The notes below the pieces were generated by a model, which saw nothing but the letters and a program-made list of their open reading frames with translations, was not told the DNA's origin and searched no databases. Both the position numbers and the translations under genes were made by a program. A stretch of DNA of 34,407 bases, taken from NCBI GenBank assembly GCA_022712315.1, contig JALAGS010000122.1:1-34407 (forward strand). Reading direction: 5' to 3'. The DNA comes from Sphingobacterium sp. GTDB taxonomy: Bacteria > Bacteroidota > Bacteroidia > Sphingobacteriales > Sphingobacteriaceae. Positions within the stretch are counted from its first letter, which is position 1, and each line of letters begins with the position of its first letter. This document shows, piece after piece, positions 1 to 7,516 of the stretch.

Positions 1-1
1 T

Positions 2-673
2 AACACTGCATTTAATACAGCTGGTGTACAATTCATTATAAACCCTTATGATGAAATTGCTTTATCCAAAGCAGTTGAGTTGGCTGAAGGTGGAAAAGGA
101 ACCGTAACTGTCATCAATGTGGGCGATGCATCTACAGATGCAACCATTCGAAAAGCATTGGCAATTGGCGCAGACAATGCTGTACGGATTAACGCCGTTC
201 CGCGCGATGCTTGGTTTGTTGCGAATCAGATAGCACAATATGCCAAAGACAATGCATTTGATTTGATCTTAACCGGCCGCGAATCAATCGACTATAACGG
301 TGCTCAAGTGGGAGCAATCGTAGGAGAACTGCTGCATATCCCTTCTGTTTCCATTGCCAAAAAAGTTGACATTGCGGGCGACGCAGTCACAGTTGAGCGC
401 GAGATTGAAGGTGGAAAAGAAGTATTGACAGCAAAGCTGCCAATCGTCATTGGCACTGCAGAAGGTGTTGCCGAGCCAAAAATACCTAATATGCGTGGTA
501 TTATGAGTGCGCGGACCAAACCATTGGATGTGCTGGAACCTTCCGCAATAGACGTTCTTGAACACATTGTCAGCTATGAGACGCCCGCTCCACGGGGTAC
601 AGTCAAACTTGTTGACGCTGCCGAGGTAGAAAAATTAGTTTCTCTTCTTCACGACGAAGCTAAAGTTATTTAA
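2..673 (+). CDS. etfB: Electron transfer flavoprotein subunit beta (5' truncated by window edge)
   Basis: Beta subunit of the electron transfer flavoprotein, the soluble FAD/AMP heterodimer that carries electrons from acyl-CoA and related dehydrogenases to the respiratory chain. The frame is open from base 2, so the true start lies outside the window. 223 residues are visible, and the family usually has about 245-260, so roughly 25 N-terminal residues are missing. Visible family features are the AMP/adenine-binding alpha/beta fold and the stretch DLILTGRESIDYNGAQVG, which is the typical ETF-beta segment just before the conserved GxxVGELL helix. etfA follows 20 bp downstream on the same strand, as expected for a co-transcribed heterodimer. 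The TTG at base 80 is internal and should not be taken as a start. Identification is firm. Confidence 0.95.
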   Translation, partial: NTAFNTAGVQFIINPYDEIALSKAVELAEGGKGTVTVINVGDASTDATIRKALAIGADNAVRINAVPRDAWFVANQIAQYAKDNAFDLILTGRESIDYNGAQVGAIVGELLHIPSVSIAKKVDIAGDAVTVEREIEGGKEVLTAKLPIVIGTAEGVAEPKIPNMRGIMSARTKPLDVLEPSAIDVLEHIVSYETPAPRGTVKLVDAAEVEKLVSLLHDEAKVI

Positions 674-693
674 TCTTTAAACGCTAAAACACT

Positions 694-1668
694 ATGTCTA
701 TACTCGTATATGTAGAAAATACTGATGGAAAATTCAAAAAATCAGCTTTTGAAGTTGTTTCTTATGCAAAATCCATCGCCGATAACATACAGACTGATCT
801 TGTGGCTATTTCAATCGGAAATGTCGCTGATGACGAACTTGCTGGTTTAGGCAAGTACGGTGCTTCCAAAGTATTAAATGTCAATAATGAACAACTTGCT
901 TCTTTTGTAAACCAAGCGTATGCAAGCATCATTGCTGAAGCCGTAAAAAGTACCGGTTCAAAAATACTTGTGCTGTCCAACTCATTCTCAGGTAAGGGAC
1001 TCGCTCCACGTATTGCAGCCAAATTGGAGGCTGGTCTGGCCGATGGCGCACTCGAATTGCCGACCATTAATGGCGACAAACTGACTGTCAAAAAAACGGC
1101 ATTTTCCAATAAGGCTTTCGCTACGCTCGAACTAACCTCGGATATAAAAGTCATCGCACTTAGTCCAAATGCTTATGAAACAAAAGAGACCGGTGGTAGC
1201 GCAAATGTCGAAACTTTTGCCCCGAATATTGACCAAACAGATTTTACAACTATGGTCAAAGAGATTGTTCGTGCAACAGACAAAATATCCCTACCGGAAG
1301 CTGAAATCGTCGTCTCTGCCGGCCGTGGTCTAAAAGCACCTGAAAACTGGGGGATAATTGAAGAACTCGCCGATGTGCTTGGCGCGGCTACAGCCTGTTC
1401 AAAACCCGTATCCGATGCTGGCTGGCGCCCGCATTCGGAGCACGTAGGCCAGACAGGTATTGTAGTGAGTCCCAATCTCTATATCGCAATCGGTATCTCC
1501 GGAGCAATCCAGCATTTGGCTGGAGTAAGCTCATCCAAAACAATTGTTGTCATCAATAAAGATCCAGAAGCGCCCTTTTTCAAGGTGGCCGACTATGGAA
1601 TTGTAGGCGATGCCTTCGACGTCGTTCCGAAATTAACGCAAGCATTGAAGGCTTACAAAGGTATTTAA
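694..1668 (+). CDS. etfA: Electron transfer flavoprotein subunit alpha
   Basis: Alpha subunit of the ETF heterodimer, which binds the redox FAD. The 324-residue length is normal. The C-terminal FAD-binding half carries the classic signatures SAGRGL, DAGWRPHSEHVGQTG and IAIGISGAIQHLAG, then NKDPEAPFFKVADYGIVGD near the end. Together with etfB it should act in the cytoplasm as electron carrier for beta-oxidation or amino-acid catabolism; the partner dehydrogenases and ETF-quinone oxidoreductase are not in this window. The ATG follows the etfB stop by 20 bp without a Shine-Dalgarno, as is usual in this phylum. A strong intrinsic terminator lies 20 bp after the stop, so the etfBA transcript probably ends there. 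Confidence 0.97.
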   Translation: MSILVYVENTDGKFKKSAFEVVSYAKSIADNIQTDLVAISIGNVADDELAGLGKYGASKVLNVNNEQLASFVNQAYASIIAEAVKSTGSKILVLSNSFSGKGLAPRIAAKLEAGLADGALELPTINGDKLTVKKTAFSNKAFATLELTSDIKVIALSPNAYETKETGGSANVETFAPNIDQTDFTTMVKEIVRATDKISLPEAEIVVSAGRGLKAPENWGIIEELADVLGAATACSKPVSDAGWRPHSEHVGQTGIVVSPNLYIAIGISGAIQHLAGVSSSKTIVVINKDPEAPFFKVADYGIVGDAFDVVPKLTQALKAYKGI

Positions 1669-1687
1669 AGCTTTCATCCAATATATT

Positions 1688-1721
1688 CTCCCCATTTATC
1701 CAAAATGAATGGGGAGTTTTT
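1688..1721 (+). terminator. Intrinsic terminator after etfBA
   Basis: Perfect 9-bp stem CTCCCCATT / AATGGGGAG with an 11-nt loop, followed by a TTTTT run. It sits 20 bp after the etfA stop and just before the promoter of the next gene. Confidence 0.85.
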
Positions 1722-1731
1722 AGTTGTTATA

Positions 1732-1763
1732 ATTGCATATAAAAGCAAATTTATCTAAGTTTG
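1732..1763 (+). promoter_or_regulatory. Bacteroidota-type promoter of the BFN-domain gene
   Basis: ATTG (1732-1735), 20-bp spacer, TAAGTTTG (1756-1763), close to the Bacteroidota consensus TTTG-N19-TAnnTTTG. It predicts transcription starting near 1769, about 15 nt before the ATG at 1784. The in-frame TTG at 1733 lies on the -33 box, so it cannot be the start codon. Confidence 0.65.
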
Positions 1764-1783
1764 TAGACCGCTTTGGAATTAAA

Positions 1784-2410
1784 ATGAAGAAAATCAGATT
1801 AGATATCGTTGGTTTATCCTATAGTCAAACACAATCTGGCGCTTATGCTCTTGTATTGGGAGAAGTGGAGGGCAACAGAAGATTGCCCATCATCATCGGC
1901 AGCCATGAGGCTCAAGCTATTGCTATTCGGATAGAGAAAATGATTCCTAGTCGTCCGCTCACACACGACCTATTTCAATCTTTTGCAGATTCTTTTGGTA
2001 TTAAACTCATTGAAGTACTGATCTATAATTTGATTGAAGGGATATTTTATGCTAAAATTATCTGTTCCGACGGCAACAAGATTGTAGAAATTGATGCCCG
2101 CACATCCGATGCAGTTGCACTGGCTGTACGGTTTGAAGCTCCAATCTATGCCTACGAATTTATTATGTCCTCTGCTGGAATTATCATTGAAGGACATGAG
2201 TTTGCATTTTTGGAAAACCTGGACAAATCCAACAAAGTTCAGGATCCAAGTGTTGTTGAGGTCGAAGAAAAAACACCTTCAAAATCCCCACAAAATCCTT
2301 TCTCCTCGTTGACAGATGAGCAACTGGAGCAAGCACTTAATCAGGCATTGACCGAAGAAAACTACGAGCAGGCTGCCTTGATTAGGGATGAGATTTCCAA
2401 AAGAAAATAA
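1784..2410 (+). CDS. Bifunctional nuclease (BFN/DUF151) domain protein with C-terminal UVR motif
   Basis: 208-residue cytoplasmic protein. Residues 1 to about 135 form the BFN/DUF151 domain: the opening LDIVGLSYSQTQSGAYALVL, then RRLPIIIGSHEAQAIAI, and EIDARTSDAVALAVR near its end. After a short polar linker the last 35 residues match a UVR motif (DEQLEQALNQALTEENYEQAA), the UvrB-UvrC interaction helix pair also found in ClpC/McsA-type proteins. This BFN-UVR fusion is common in Bacteroidota. Plant and bacterial BFN relatives have reported RNase/DNase activity, but the biological role here is unknown; the UVR helices suggest docking to a repair or proteostasis partner. The start at 1784 is chosen from the promoter position. 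An operon with the MFS gene 45 bp downstream is possible. Confidence 0.88.
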   Translation: MKKIRLDIVGLSYSQTQSGAYALVLGEVEGNRRLPIIIGSHEAQAIAIRIEKMIPSRPLTHDLFQSFADSFGIKLIEVLIYNLIEGIFYAKIICSDGNKIVEIDARTSDAVALAVRFEAPIYAYEFIMSSAGIIIEGHEFAFLENLDKSNKVQDPSVVEVEEKTPSKSPQNPFSSLTDEQLEQALNQALTEENYEQAALIRDEISKRK

Positions 2411-2455
2411 CTCCTTTCATTAAAGCGAAATAAAAATTTTAAATAACATCGATTT

Positions 2456-3826
2456 ATGTCTATTAAATTAAGATTGACCATTATGAGCTTCTTTCAGTTC
2501 TTTGTCTGGGGAGCATGGTTGATTACAATAGCAAACTATTGGTTTGGCACAAAACAATGGGATGGTACACAATTTGGAGCTATTTTCGCAACCATGGGGA
2601 TCGCTTCTTTATTTATGCCTACCCTGATGGGAATTATCGCCGATCGTTGGATAAATGCCGAAAGATTATATTTTATCCTTCACTTATGTTATGCGGGTGT
2701 TTTATTCTATTTACCGCAGGTAAATGATCCAAACACTTTTTTTTATGCAATGCTAGCGGCGATGTGTTTTTATATGCCCACTTTGGCCCTATCCAACTCC
2801 ATTGCATATACGGCATTGAATGAAAATAACTACGATTTGGTCAAGGCATTCCCCCCTATCCGGGTATTCGGAACGATAGGCTTTATCGTCGCCATGTGGA
2901 TCACCAATTTAACCGGCAACAAGGCTACAGCTTATCAATTTTATATCGCCGGAACCGCAGCGCTGGCTTTAAGTCTCTATGCTTTTACGCTACCTAAATG
3001 TCCACCAAAAAAGTTACAACAGGAAGATGCCTCCTGGACACAACTATTAGGCTTAGAGGCATTTAAACTTTTCGGAAATTATAAAATGGCTTTATTTTTT
3101 ATTTTTTCCATGTTCTTGGGGGCCGCACTCCAACTGACCAATGCCTACGGTGATGTATTCTTGGATGAATTTAAATTCTATCCTAAATTTGCAGAATCTT
3201 TCGTTGTGAAATATTCGACTATCATTATGTCGATTTCCCAGATATCCGAGACACTATTTATTTTGGCTATTCCATTTTTTCTCAAAAGATTCGGTATAAA
3301 AAAGGTCATGCTGATTTCGATGTTAGCCTGGGTATTACGTTTTGGATTATTCTCGTTTGGTGACCCTGCAGGCGGACTTTGGATGATTGTATTATCCTGT
3401 ATCGTCTATGGTATGGCATTTGACTTCTTTAATATCTCAGGTTCATTATTTGTCGAAACTTCGACAACATCAAGCATACGCAGCTCGGCACAAGGTTTGT
3501 TTATGATGATGACAAATGGTTTTGGTGCCGTTGTAGGCAGTTTTGCATCGGGTTGGATCATTGACCACTACTTTACCAAAAGTTTTCAAAACAGCAAAGA
3601 TCTCGCACAATATTTAGATACAACAATCGACAACACCCATTTTTTACATTTTCTGCAGGAAAAGAGTATCTCAATCTTACCTGACGGCATGTTAAGTGGT
3701 AACCTCATGCTGAAAGACTGGCATGACATCTGGCTAGCTTTTGCCATCTACACCTTGGTTATAGCAGTCCTTTTTGCAGTCTTCTTTAGACATAAACACG
3801 AGCGTGAACCGCTCAATTCAAAATAA
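2456..3826 (+). CDS. MFS transporter, nucleoside permease (NupG/NHS)-like
   Basis: 456-residue inner-membrane protein with about 12 hydrophobic segments, opening with LTIMSFFQFFVWGAWLITI, the usual start of the nucleoside:H+ symporter branch of the major facilitator superfamily. The loop after helix 2 holds GIIADRWINAERL, a variant of the MFS DRxGRR loop motif, and the FPPIRVFGTIGFI segment in helices 4-5 is also typical of the branch. E. coli NupG has 418 residues; the extra length here is mainly a loop before the last helix (around 385-425). Likely role: proton-driven uptake of nucleosides; substrate not determinable from sequence, and a sugar substrate remains possible. A terminator hairpin starts right after the stop. 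Confidence 0.82.
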   Translation: MSIKLRLTIMSFFQFFVWGAWLITIANYWFGTKQWDGTQFGAIFATMGIASLFMPTLMGIIADRWINAERLYFILHLCYAGVLFYLPQVNDPNTFFYAMLAAMCFYMPTLALSNSIAYTALNENNYDLVKAFPPIRVFGTIGFIVAMWITNLTGNKATAYQFYIAGTAALALSLYAFTLPKCPPKKLQQEDASWTQLLGLEAFKLFGNYKMALFFIFSMFLGAALQLTNAYGDVFLDEFKFYPKFAESFVVKYSTIIMSISQISETLFILAIPFFLKRFGIKKVMLISMLAWVLRFGLFSFGDPAGGLWMIVLSCIVYGMAFDFFNISGSLFVETSTTSSIRSSAQGLFMMMTNGFGAVVGSFASGWIIDHYFTKSFQNSKDLAQYLDTTIDNTHFLHFLQEKSISILPDGMLSGNLMLKDWHDIWLAFAIYTLVIAVLFAVFFRHKHEREPLNSK

Positions 3827-3827
3827 C

Positions 3828-3853
3828 AAAAAGCCGCTAATTGCGGCTTTTTG
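3828..3853 (+). terminator. Intrinsic terminator after the MFS gene
   Basis: Stem AAGCCGC / GCGGCTT (3831-3837 with 3843-3849), 5-nt loop, A-run before and T-run after. It ends only about 13 bp before the next start codon, so terminator and the promoter region of the MscS gene overlap. Confidence 0.8.
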
Positions 3854-3865
3854 TATATTTGTAAC

Positions 3866-5191
3866 ATGCAAAGCACAGCAACGGAATTATTCAAAGATTC
3901 TCAATCCCACATCTATAATTGGACATTTCAATGGATTAAACAATTTGGCCTTGATAATCAGGGGAGTCATTTTGTTAACTCGATCCTTTTACTCTTACTG
4001 GTTGTCTTGTTTTTGATCATCATTGACTATTTCACCAAAAGAACATTACTCCTGTTAACAATCAAAGCCATCAGACGTAGTACAAACCGCTTTGATGATC
4101 TGTTGATCCGTAATAAAACACTGAAACTTGTTGCTCATTTTGTTCCGATATTAGTGGCACAATATATCATGCCCATTATCTTCATGGGTTTTCCAACCTG
4201 GAAAGAAAACAGCAATAAAATACTTGACATAGCCACGACTGTCGTCAGTTTATTGATTATTCATTCGCTCCTGAAAAGTTTGCGGGATATGCTGCGCATG
4301 AAGAAATCTTTTGCAGACAAACCTCTGGAGAGTTATTTACAGGTCTGTCAGATTATCTTATTATTTATCGGCGGAACGATCTGCTTTTCAATATTGACAG
4401 GAAAATCTCCCTGGTCTTTCTTATTATCCTTGGGTGCCGCATCCGCAATTCTGATGTTGGTATTCAAAGACACTATACTAGGATTTGTTGCCAGTATACA
4501 AGTTTCGGCCAATGACTCCATCCGTGTCGGAGATTGGATAGAGATGCCCAAATATGGCGCCGATGGAACGGTCAAAGAGATTAACCTCAATAATGTAAAA
4601 GTACAGAACTTTGATAAGACCATTACGACGATACCAACACATACGCTATTGTCGGATTCGTTCAAAAATTACAGGGGCATGCAGCAGTCGGGCGGTAGGC
4701 GCTTAAAGCGGGCCATAAATATCAAAATTTCCACGATTCGATTTTTAGAAAATGAAGAAATTGAAAAACTCAAAAATATACAGATCCTGCGGCCGTATAT
4801 CGAAGAGCGCGCCAGGACAATTGACCAATTCAACACCCAACAGCAAATAGATCAGTCAAGCCCCATAAATGGTCGCAAAATGACAAATCTAGGGATGTTC
4901 AGAGCTTACACACTCACCTATTTACGTCAAAACCCCAATATCCACAAGACCATGCCCCTGATGGTGCGTCAGCTTGCTTCAACCGAACACGGTGTTCCAG
5001 TCGAACTTTATTTCTTTGTAAACGATATCCGCTGGGAATATTACGAAGGAATTGTTTCGGATGTATTCGACCACCTATTTGCCGCCACAAAATACTTCGA
5101 CCTGGAGATCTTTGAAAATCCGGCATCGGATGATTTTCGGCGTGCTATCCGGCATAAAAGCCTTCATGACTTCGCAGACCAACAACAATAA
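3866..5191 (+). CDS. Mechanosensitive ion channel, MscS family (YbdG/MscM-like)
   Basis: 441-residue inner-membrane channel that should open under membrane tension to release solutes at osmotic downshock. About five transmembrane segments occupy roughly residues 35-205, followed by the MscS core: the pore helix region GAASAILMLVFKDTILGFVAS and the beta domain with IRVGDWIEMPKYGADGTVKEI and TTIPTHTLLSDSFKNY, then a long C-terminal cytoplasmic domain. Length and five-helix layout resemble E. coli YbdG (415 residues) more than MscS (286). I start it at the ATG at 3866; a TATATTTG box at 3854-3861 would then give an almost leaderless mRNA. The last ten codons and the stop come from interspersed repeat copy A (see 5160-5240), so the C-terminus may have been altered by its insertion. 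Confidence 0.88.
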   Translation: MQSTATELFKDSQSHIYNWTFQWIKQFGLDNQGSHFVNSILLLLLVVLFLIIIDYFTKRTLLLLTIKAIRRSTNRFDDLLIRNKTLKLVAHFVPILVAQYIMPIIFMGFPTWKENSNKILDIATTVVSLLIIHSLLKSLRDMLRMKKSFADKPLESYLQVCQIILLFIGGTICFSILTGKSPWSFLLSLGAASAILMLVFKDTILGFVASIQVSANDSIRVGDWIEMPKYGADGTVKEINLNNVKVQNFDKTITTIPTHTLLSDSFKNYRGMQQSGGRRLKRAINIKISTIRFLENEEIEKLKNIQILRPYIEERARTIDQFNTQQQIDQSSPINGRKMTNLGMFRAYTLTYLRQNPNIHKTMPLMVRQLASTEHGVPVELYFFVNDIRWEYYEGIVSDVFDHLFAATKYFDLEIFENPASDDFRRAIRHKSLHDFADQQQ

Positions 5192-5240
5192 AAGCGAACG
5201 GAATGTTCTTTCTGGCCAATAACGTCAGACACTTTCAGAA
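5160..5240 (+). repeat. Interspersed ~80-bp repeat, copy A
   Basis: First of three copies in the window (others at 9860-9941 and 19140-19222). It begins with GCCTTCATGACTTCGCAGAC, contains TTCTTTCTGGCCAATAAC and ends with TTTCAGAA followed by A-rich sequence. Here the 5' part runs through the end of the MscS-type gene and supplies its stop codon. No open frame is shared by all copies: relative to copy C this one has lost about 2 bp in the middle. It does not match a CRISPR repeat or an integron attC by eye; the family is unrecognised. Confidence 0.75.
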
Positions 5241-5611
5241 GAAAATATCGCTGTCGAACCAAGTGTTCAGCCGAACTATGTGTTCATATATTGCTAAGGT
5301 TCATACCAAACGAATTACCAGGCAAAACCTTGTCTGCATAAATCAAATGAACTGTAAGAACAGGCCAGCCGAGAAGCAGTTAAATGCTGGTATCGTAAGA
5401 TAGCCTAAAAGGTATAAAACAGTGAAAGGTAATCTGGGGAGATTACCTTCACTTTAAAAACAAACTAAATTTTCAGACGTGTTTCACAACAGATCTACAC
5501 ATTAACCCTAACTCTTTATGAATCAAAAATTACTCTACACAAATATAGGATCGTTATGTTAAGTGCATCTTAAGCTATCTTTAAACTTAAAACAACTCTA
5601 CAAATGGTTAT
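5241..5611. other. Intergenic region between MscS gene and metallophosphoesterase
   Basis: About 370 bp between convergent genes. It holds one terminator-like hairpin (5422-5452) and otherwise AT-rich sequence without a convincing gene. A 66-codon open frame starting in the repeat at 5203 has no recognisable features and no start context. A small inverted repeat TTAAG...CTTAA sits near 5560-5574. I see nothing else. Confidence 0.6.
5422..5455 (+). terminator. Terminator-like hairpin downstream of MscS gene
   Basis: GTGAA-A-GGTAATCT pairs with AGATTACCTTCAC (13 bp with one bulged A, GGGG loop), followed by TTTAAAAA. It lies 230 bp after the channel gene stop, beyond repeat copy A. The T-run is short, so termination efficiency is uncertain. 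Confidence 0.6.
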
Positions 5612-7171
5612 TTATCTCACCTCAATAGTCTTTGTTGCCAGGTGTACTCTATTGAAAAGATCAATCGCCTGAACCTCAATCTGATATTTACCAGCTTTAA
5701 GTTTGGGCAAATTAGCTGTCCACAGATGACTGGATTTTTCGGGGTTCGAAGGTCTACGCGTATTCTTTAATTCAGTTGCTGTATCGTATTTAGCAAGAGA
5801 ATTTAGGAATGCCGGATCGTTTTCATTGACAAAATCCATTTCCTTCCATTCGCCCTGATTGATTCTATACGTTACCTTGTCACCTTCCTTTCCAATGAAA
5901 AAATTAGCGTATATCGGATATCTCTTTGTGTATTTTTCTGGAACGACCGATGCGCCATATAAATCGATCTGATACGTTGCTGGCTTACCGACAACCTTAT
6001 AATCAAAACTGTATTGGTTGCCCTCGATTTTTAAGATGGCATACCCTTTTGGTGTACCGTCCCGCATTGTAGAAACAGGAATTCCCTTTTCATTCAACTC
6101 GCCTGAATACCAGTCGCCAGAGGTCGTACCCACATTATACTCGTGATGTGGCTTTTCTTGTTTCCATCCTTCGTTTTGCCCATAAAAATATTGCCGCTGA
6201 AAGTGTGTATGCGCGGATAAAGACAAGGTATGCTTAAATGGAGCCAAAATATCGAACAGACGTTGTCTATCTTCGTTACGAAAGACATCCGAGTTTTGAT
6301 GGTATAAAGGAATATGAAATGCCAACACAATCAATTTATCTTTAGCAACGTTTTTTAAGTCATTTTCCACAAAATCAAGCTGATCTTTACGGAATCCGCC
6401 TAAATAACCTTTACCTGTCCGTGGATTCGGATAAATGATATTATCAAGAATGATAAAATGCGTATTTCCATAGTTGAACGCATAATTATTGGGGCCAAAC
6501 GTCCGCTCGAACGATTCATCGGAGAGGCTATCCACTTTAGCATCATAGTTCATATCGTGGTTTCCCATGACATTATACCATGGCAAGCCCATCGTGGAAA
6601 TCACCGATTTATATTTTGGCTGAAGTGAAAGATCGTCTCCCACCAAGTCGCCTAAGCTTATTCCGAATTTCGCAATTGTCTTATCGGAAATTTCATTGAT
6701 CACACCATTTTTGAAATAGGCCAGTTCTTCCTCCGTGTAAGCCTGTGGATCACCAAAAACAAAAGCTGAAAACTTAGGATCCTCATCTTGTTGATACATT
6801 GCAAAATTTACAGCAGCAGGGATTTTTCCTGTAGCAGCAACAGCAGGGTATTTTGAAACTGGACTACCGTTTACCTTATGGATATAATAGAATTTTGGGT
6901 GGTTATTTTCATCCAAGGGCAAAGCATAGCCTGTTGGTTTAACCACAAAAATGATGTTGTCATTTCCAACGGGCAATTGGTAATTACCATCTTTATCAGT
7001 CGTTGTCACTTCACGCCCGTTACTAACAGAAACAGACGCAATGCCTTGTTCGTTTTTATCTAATTTTCCGTTCTTGTTTGCGTCCAGATAAACTTTTCCT
7101 TTTGCAAAATCTTGCGCCTGCACAGCGTTTACGCATGCCCAGGAAATTGCTAGTGCCAAAAATGCTTTCAT
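5612..7171 (-). CDS. Secreted calcineurin-like metallophosphoesterase with N- and C-terminal accessory domains
   Basis: 519-residue exported phosphoesterase. Residues 1-19 are a signal peptide ending VQA-QDF. Residues 25-85 form an SdrD/Cna-B-like beta sandwich (VYLDANKNGKLDKNEQGIA, then DKDGNYQLPV), matching the MetallophosN module. The catalytic domain follows at about 135-350 with the metal ligands in order: D141 (FGDPQ), GDLVGD around 174-179, GNHD 203-206, H286 (AFHIP) and H321/H323 (SAHTH). Residues about 370-519 match the MetallophosC beta domain. The likely role is dimetal hydrolysis of a phosphate ester in the periplasm or at the surface; the substrate is not predictable. Three 11-bp-spaced units resembling a PHO box lie just upstream (7207-7236), which suggests phosphate control. 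Confidence 0.88.
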   Translation of the reverse strand: MKAFLALAISWACVNAVQAQDFAKGKVYLDANKNGKLDKNEQGIASVSVSNGREVTTTDKDGNYQLPVGNDNIIFVVKPTGYALPLDENNHPKFYYIHKVNGSPVSKYPAVAATGKIPAAVNFAMYQQDEDPKFSAFVFGDPQAYTEEELAYFKNGVINEISDKTIAKFGISLGDLVGDDLSLQPKYKSVISTMGLPWYNVMGNHDMNYDAKVDSLSDESFERTFGPNNYAFNYGNTHFIILDNIIYPNPRTGKGYLGGFRKDQLDFVENDLKNVAKDKLIVLAFHIPLYHQNSDVFRNEDRQRLFDILAPFKHTLSLSAHTHFQRQYFYGQNEGWKQEKPHHEYNVGTTSGDWYSGELNEKGIPVSTMRDGTPKGYAILKIEGNQYSFDYKVVGKPATYQIDLYGASVVPEKYTKRYPIYANFFIGKEGDKVTYRINQGEWKEMDFVNENDPAFLNSLAKYDTATELKNTRRPSNPEKSSHLWTANLPKLKAGKYQIEVQAIDLFNRVHLATKTIEVR

Positions 7172-7190
7172 ATGAAATTTTGTTTTGGCG

Positions 7191-7236
7191 CTAAAGTATT
7201 CGATTCAGGTTAACAGAGTATAAAGAGAATATAAAG
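7191..7236 (-). promoter_or_regulatory. Putative PHO-box-like 11-bp direct repeats and -7 box upstream of metallophosphoesterase
   Basis: On the minus strand three 8-mers CTTTATAT, CTTTATAC and GTTAACCT follow each other with exactly 3 bp (TCT or similar) between them (plus positions 7229-7236, 7218-7225, 7207-7214). A TACTTTAG box, one base off the TAnnTTTG consensus, follows at 7198-7191, about 8 bp on, and the start codon is at 7171. Eight-plus-three spacing next to a degenerate promoter is how PhoB-type regulators bind in other phyla. Assignment to PhoB is inference. Confidence 0.4.
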
Positions 7237-7305
7237 AATTTATCAAAAAAACAAAGGAAGCCATTTAATACTCCTGTATTAATTAATCCATATTTGACAG
7301 TATCG

Positions 7306-7394
7306 TTATAGGGACTTTATCCGTGTTTTATACGTATTCATCCGAATGAGGTCCCTATCAGGTCCCTATTAAGTCCCTATAAAATCCCCATTAA
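7306..7394. repeat. Array of four 11-bp GTCCCTAT units with an inverted partner
   Basis: Four head-to-tail units at exact 11-bp period: GTCCCTATCAG (7351-7361), GTCCCTATTAA (7362-7372), GTCCCTATAAA (7373-7383) and the divergent ATCCCCATTAA (7384-7394). A perfect 12-bp inverted partner of the third unit, TTATAGGGACTT, lies at 7306-7317. The 11-bp spacing places all units on one face of the helix. Function unknown; a protein-binding array is one possibility, an RNA stem-loop formed with the inverted partner another. Confidence 0.75.
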
Positions 7395-7458
7395 CATATA
7401 TGTTGTTGGCCGGTTAAATCCTTCTTCCATCCTTTGTTTTCAGACGGATATTCGGCAC

Positions 7459-7490
7459 AAAAAAAGAGAAACCAATGACTTGATTTCTCT
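7459..7490 (-). terminator. Intrinsic terminator after the small membrane-anchored protein gene
   Basis: On the minus strand AGAGAAA and TTTCTCT (plus 7484-7490 with 7465-7471) form a 7-bp stem with a 12-nt loop, followed by six to seven T. It lies 27 bp after the stop at 7517. Confidence 0.75.
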
Positions 7491-7516
7491 CTTTACCCTT
7501 AGGGCCTATTTCTTAA

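Larger units (their letters stand above)
7172..7516. other. 345-bp intergenic region with two 11-bp-period arrays and a terminator
   Basis: Between two minus-strand genes. From right to left it holds the terminator of the upstream small gene (7459-7490), four 11-bp units (7351-7394) with an inverted partner (7306-7317), and the PHO-box-like promoter region (7191-7236). No open frame of note. Confidence 0.6.

Noticed and set aside
1733..1783. TTG start giving 17 extra residues on the BFN-domain protein
   Set aside because: The TTG lies on the -33 box of a good promoter and transcription would start downstream of it; the family begins at the KKIRLDIVGL segment.
5203..5403. 66-codon open frame after the MscS-type gene
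   Set aside because: It starts inside repeat copy A, has odd composition, no family resemblance and no start context.
7351..7394. CRISPR array
   Set aside because: Units are 8-11 bp without spacers and there are no cas genes.
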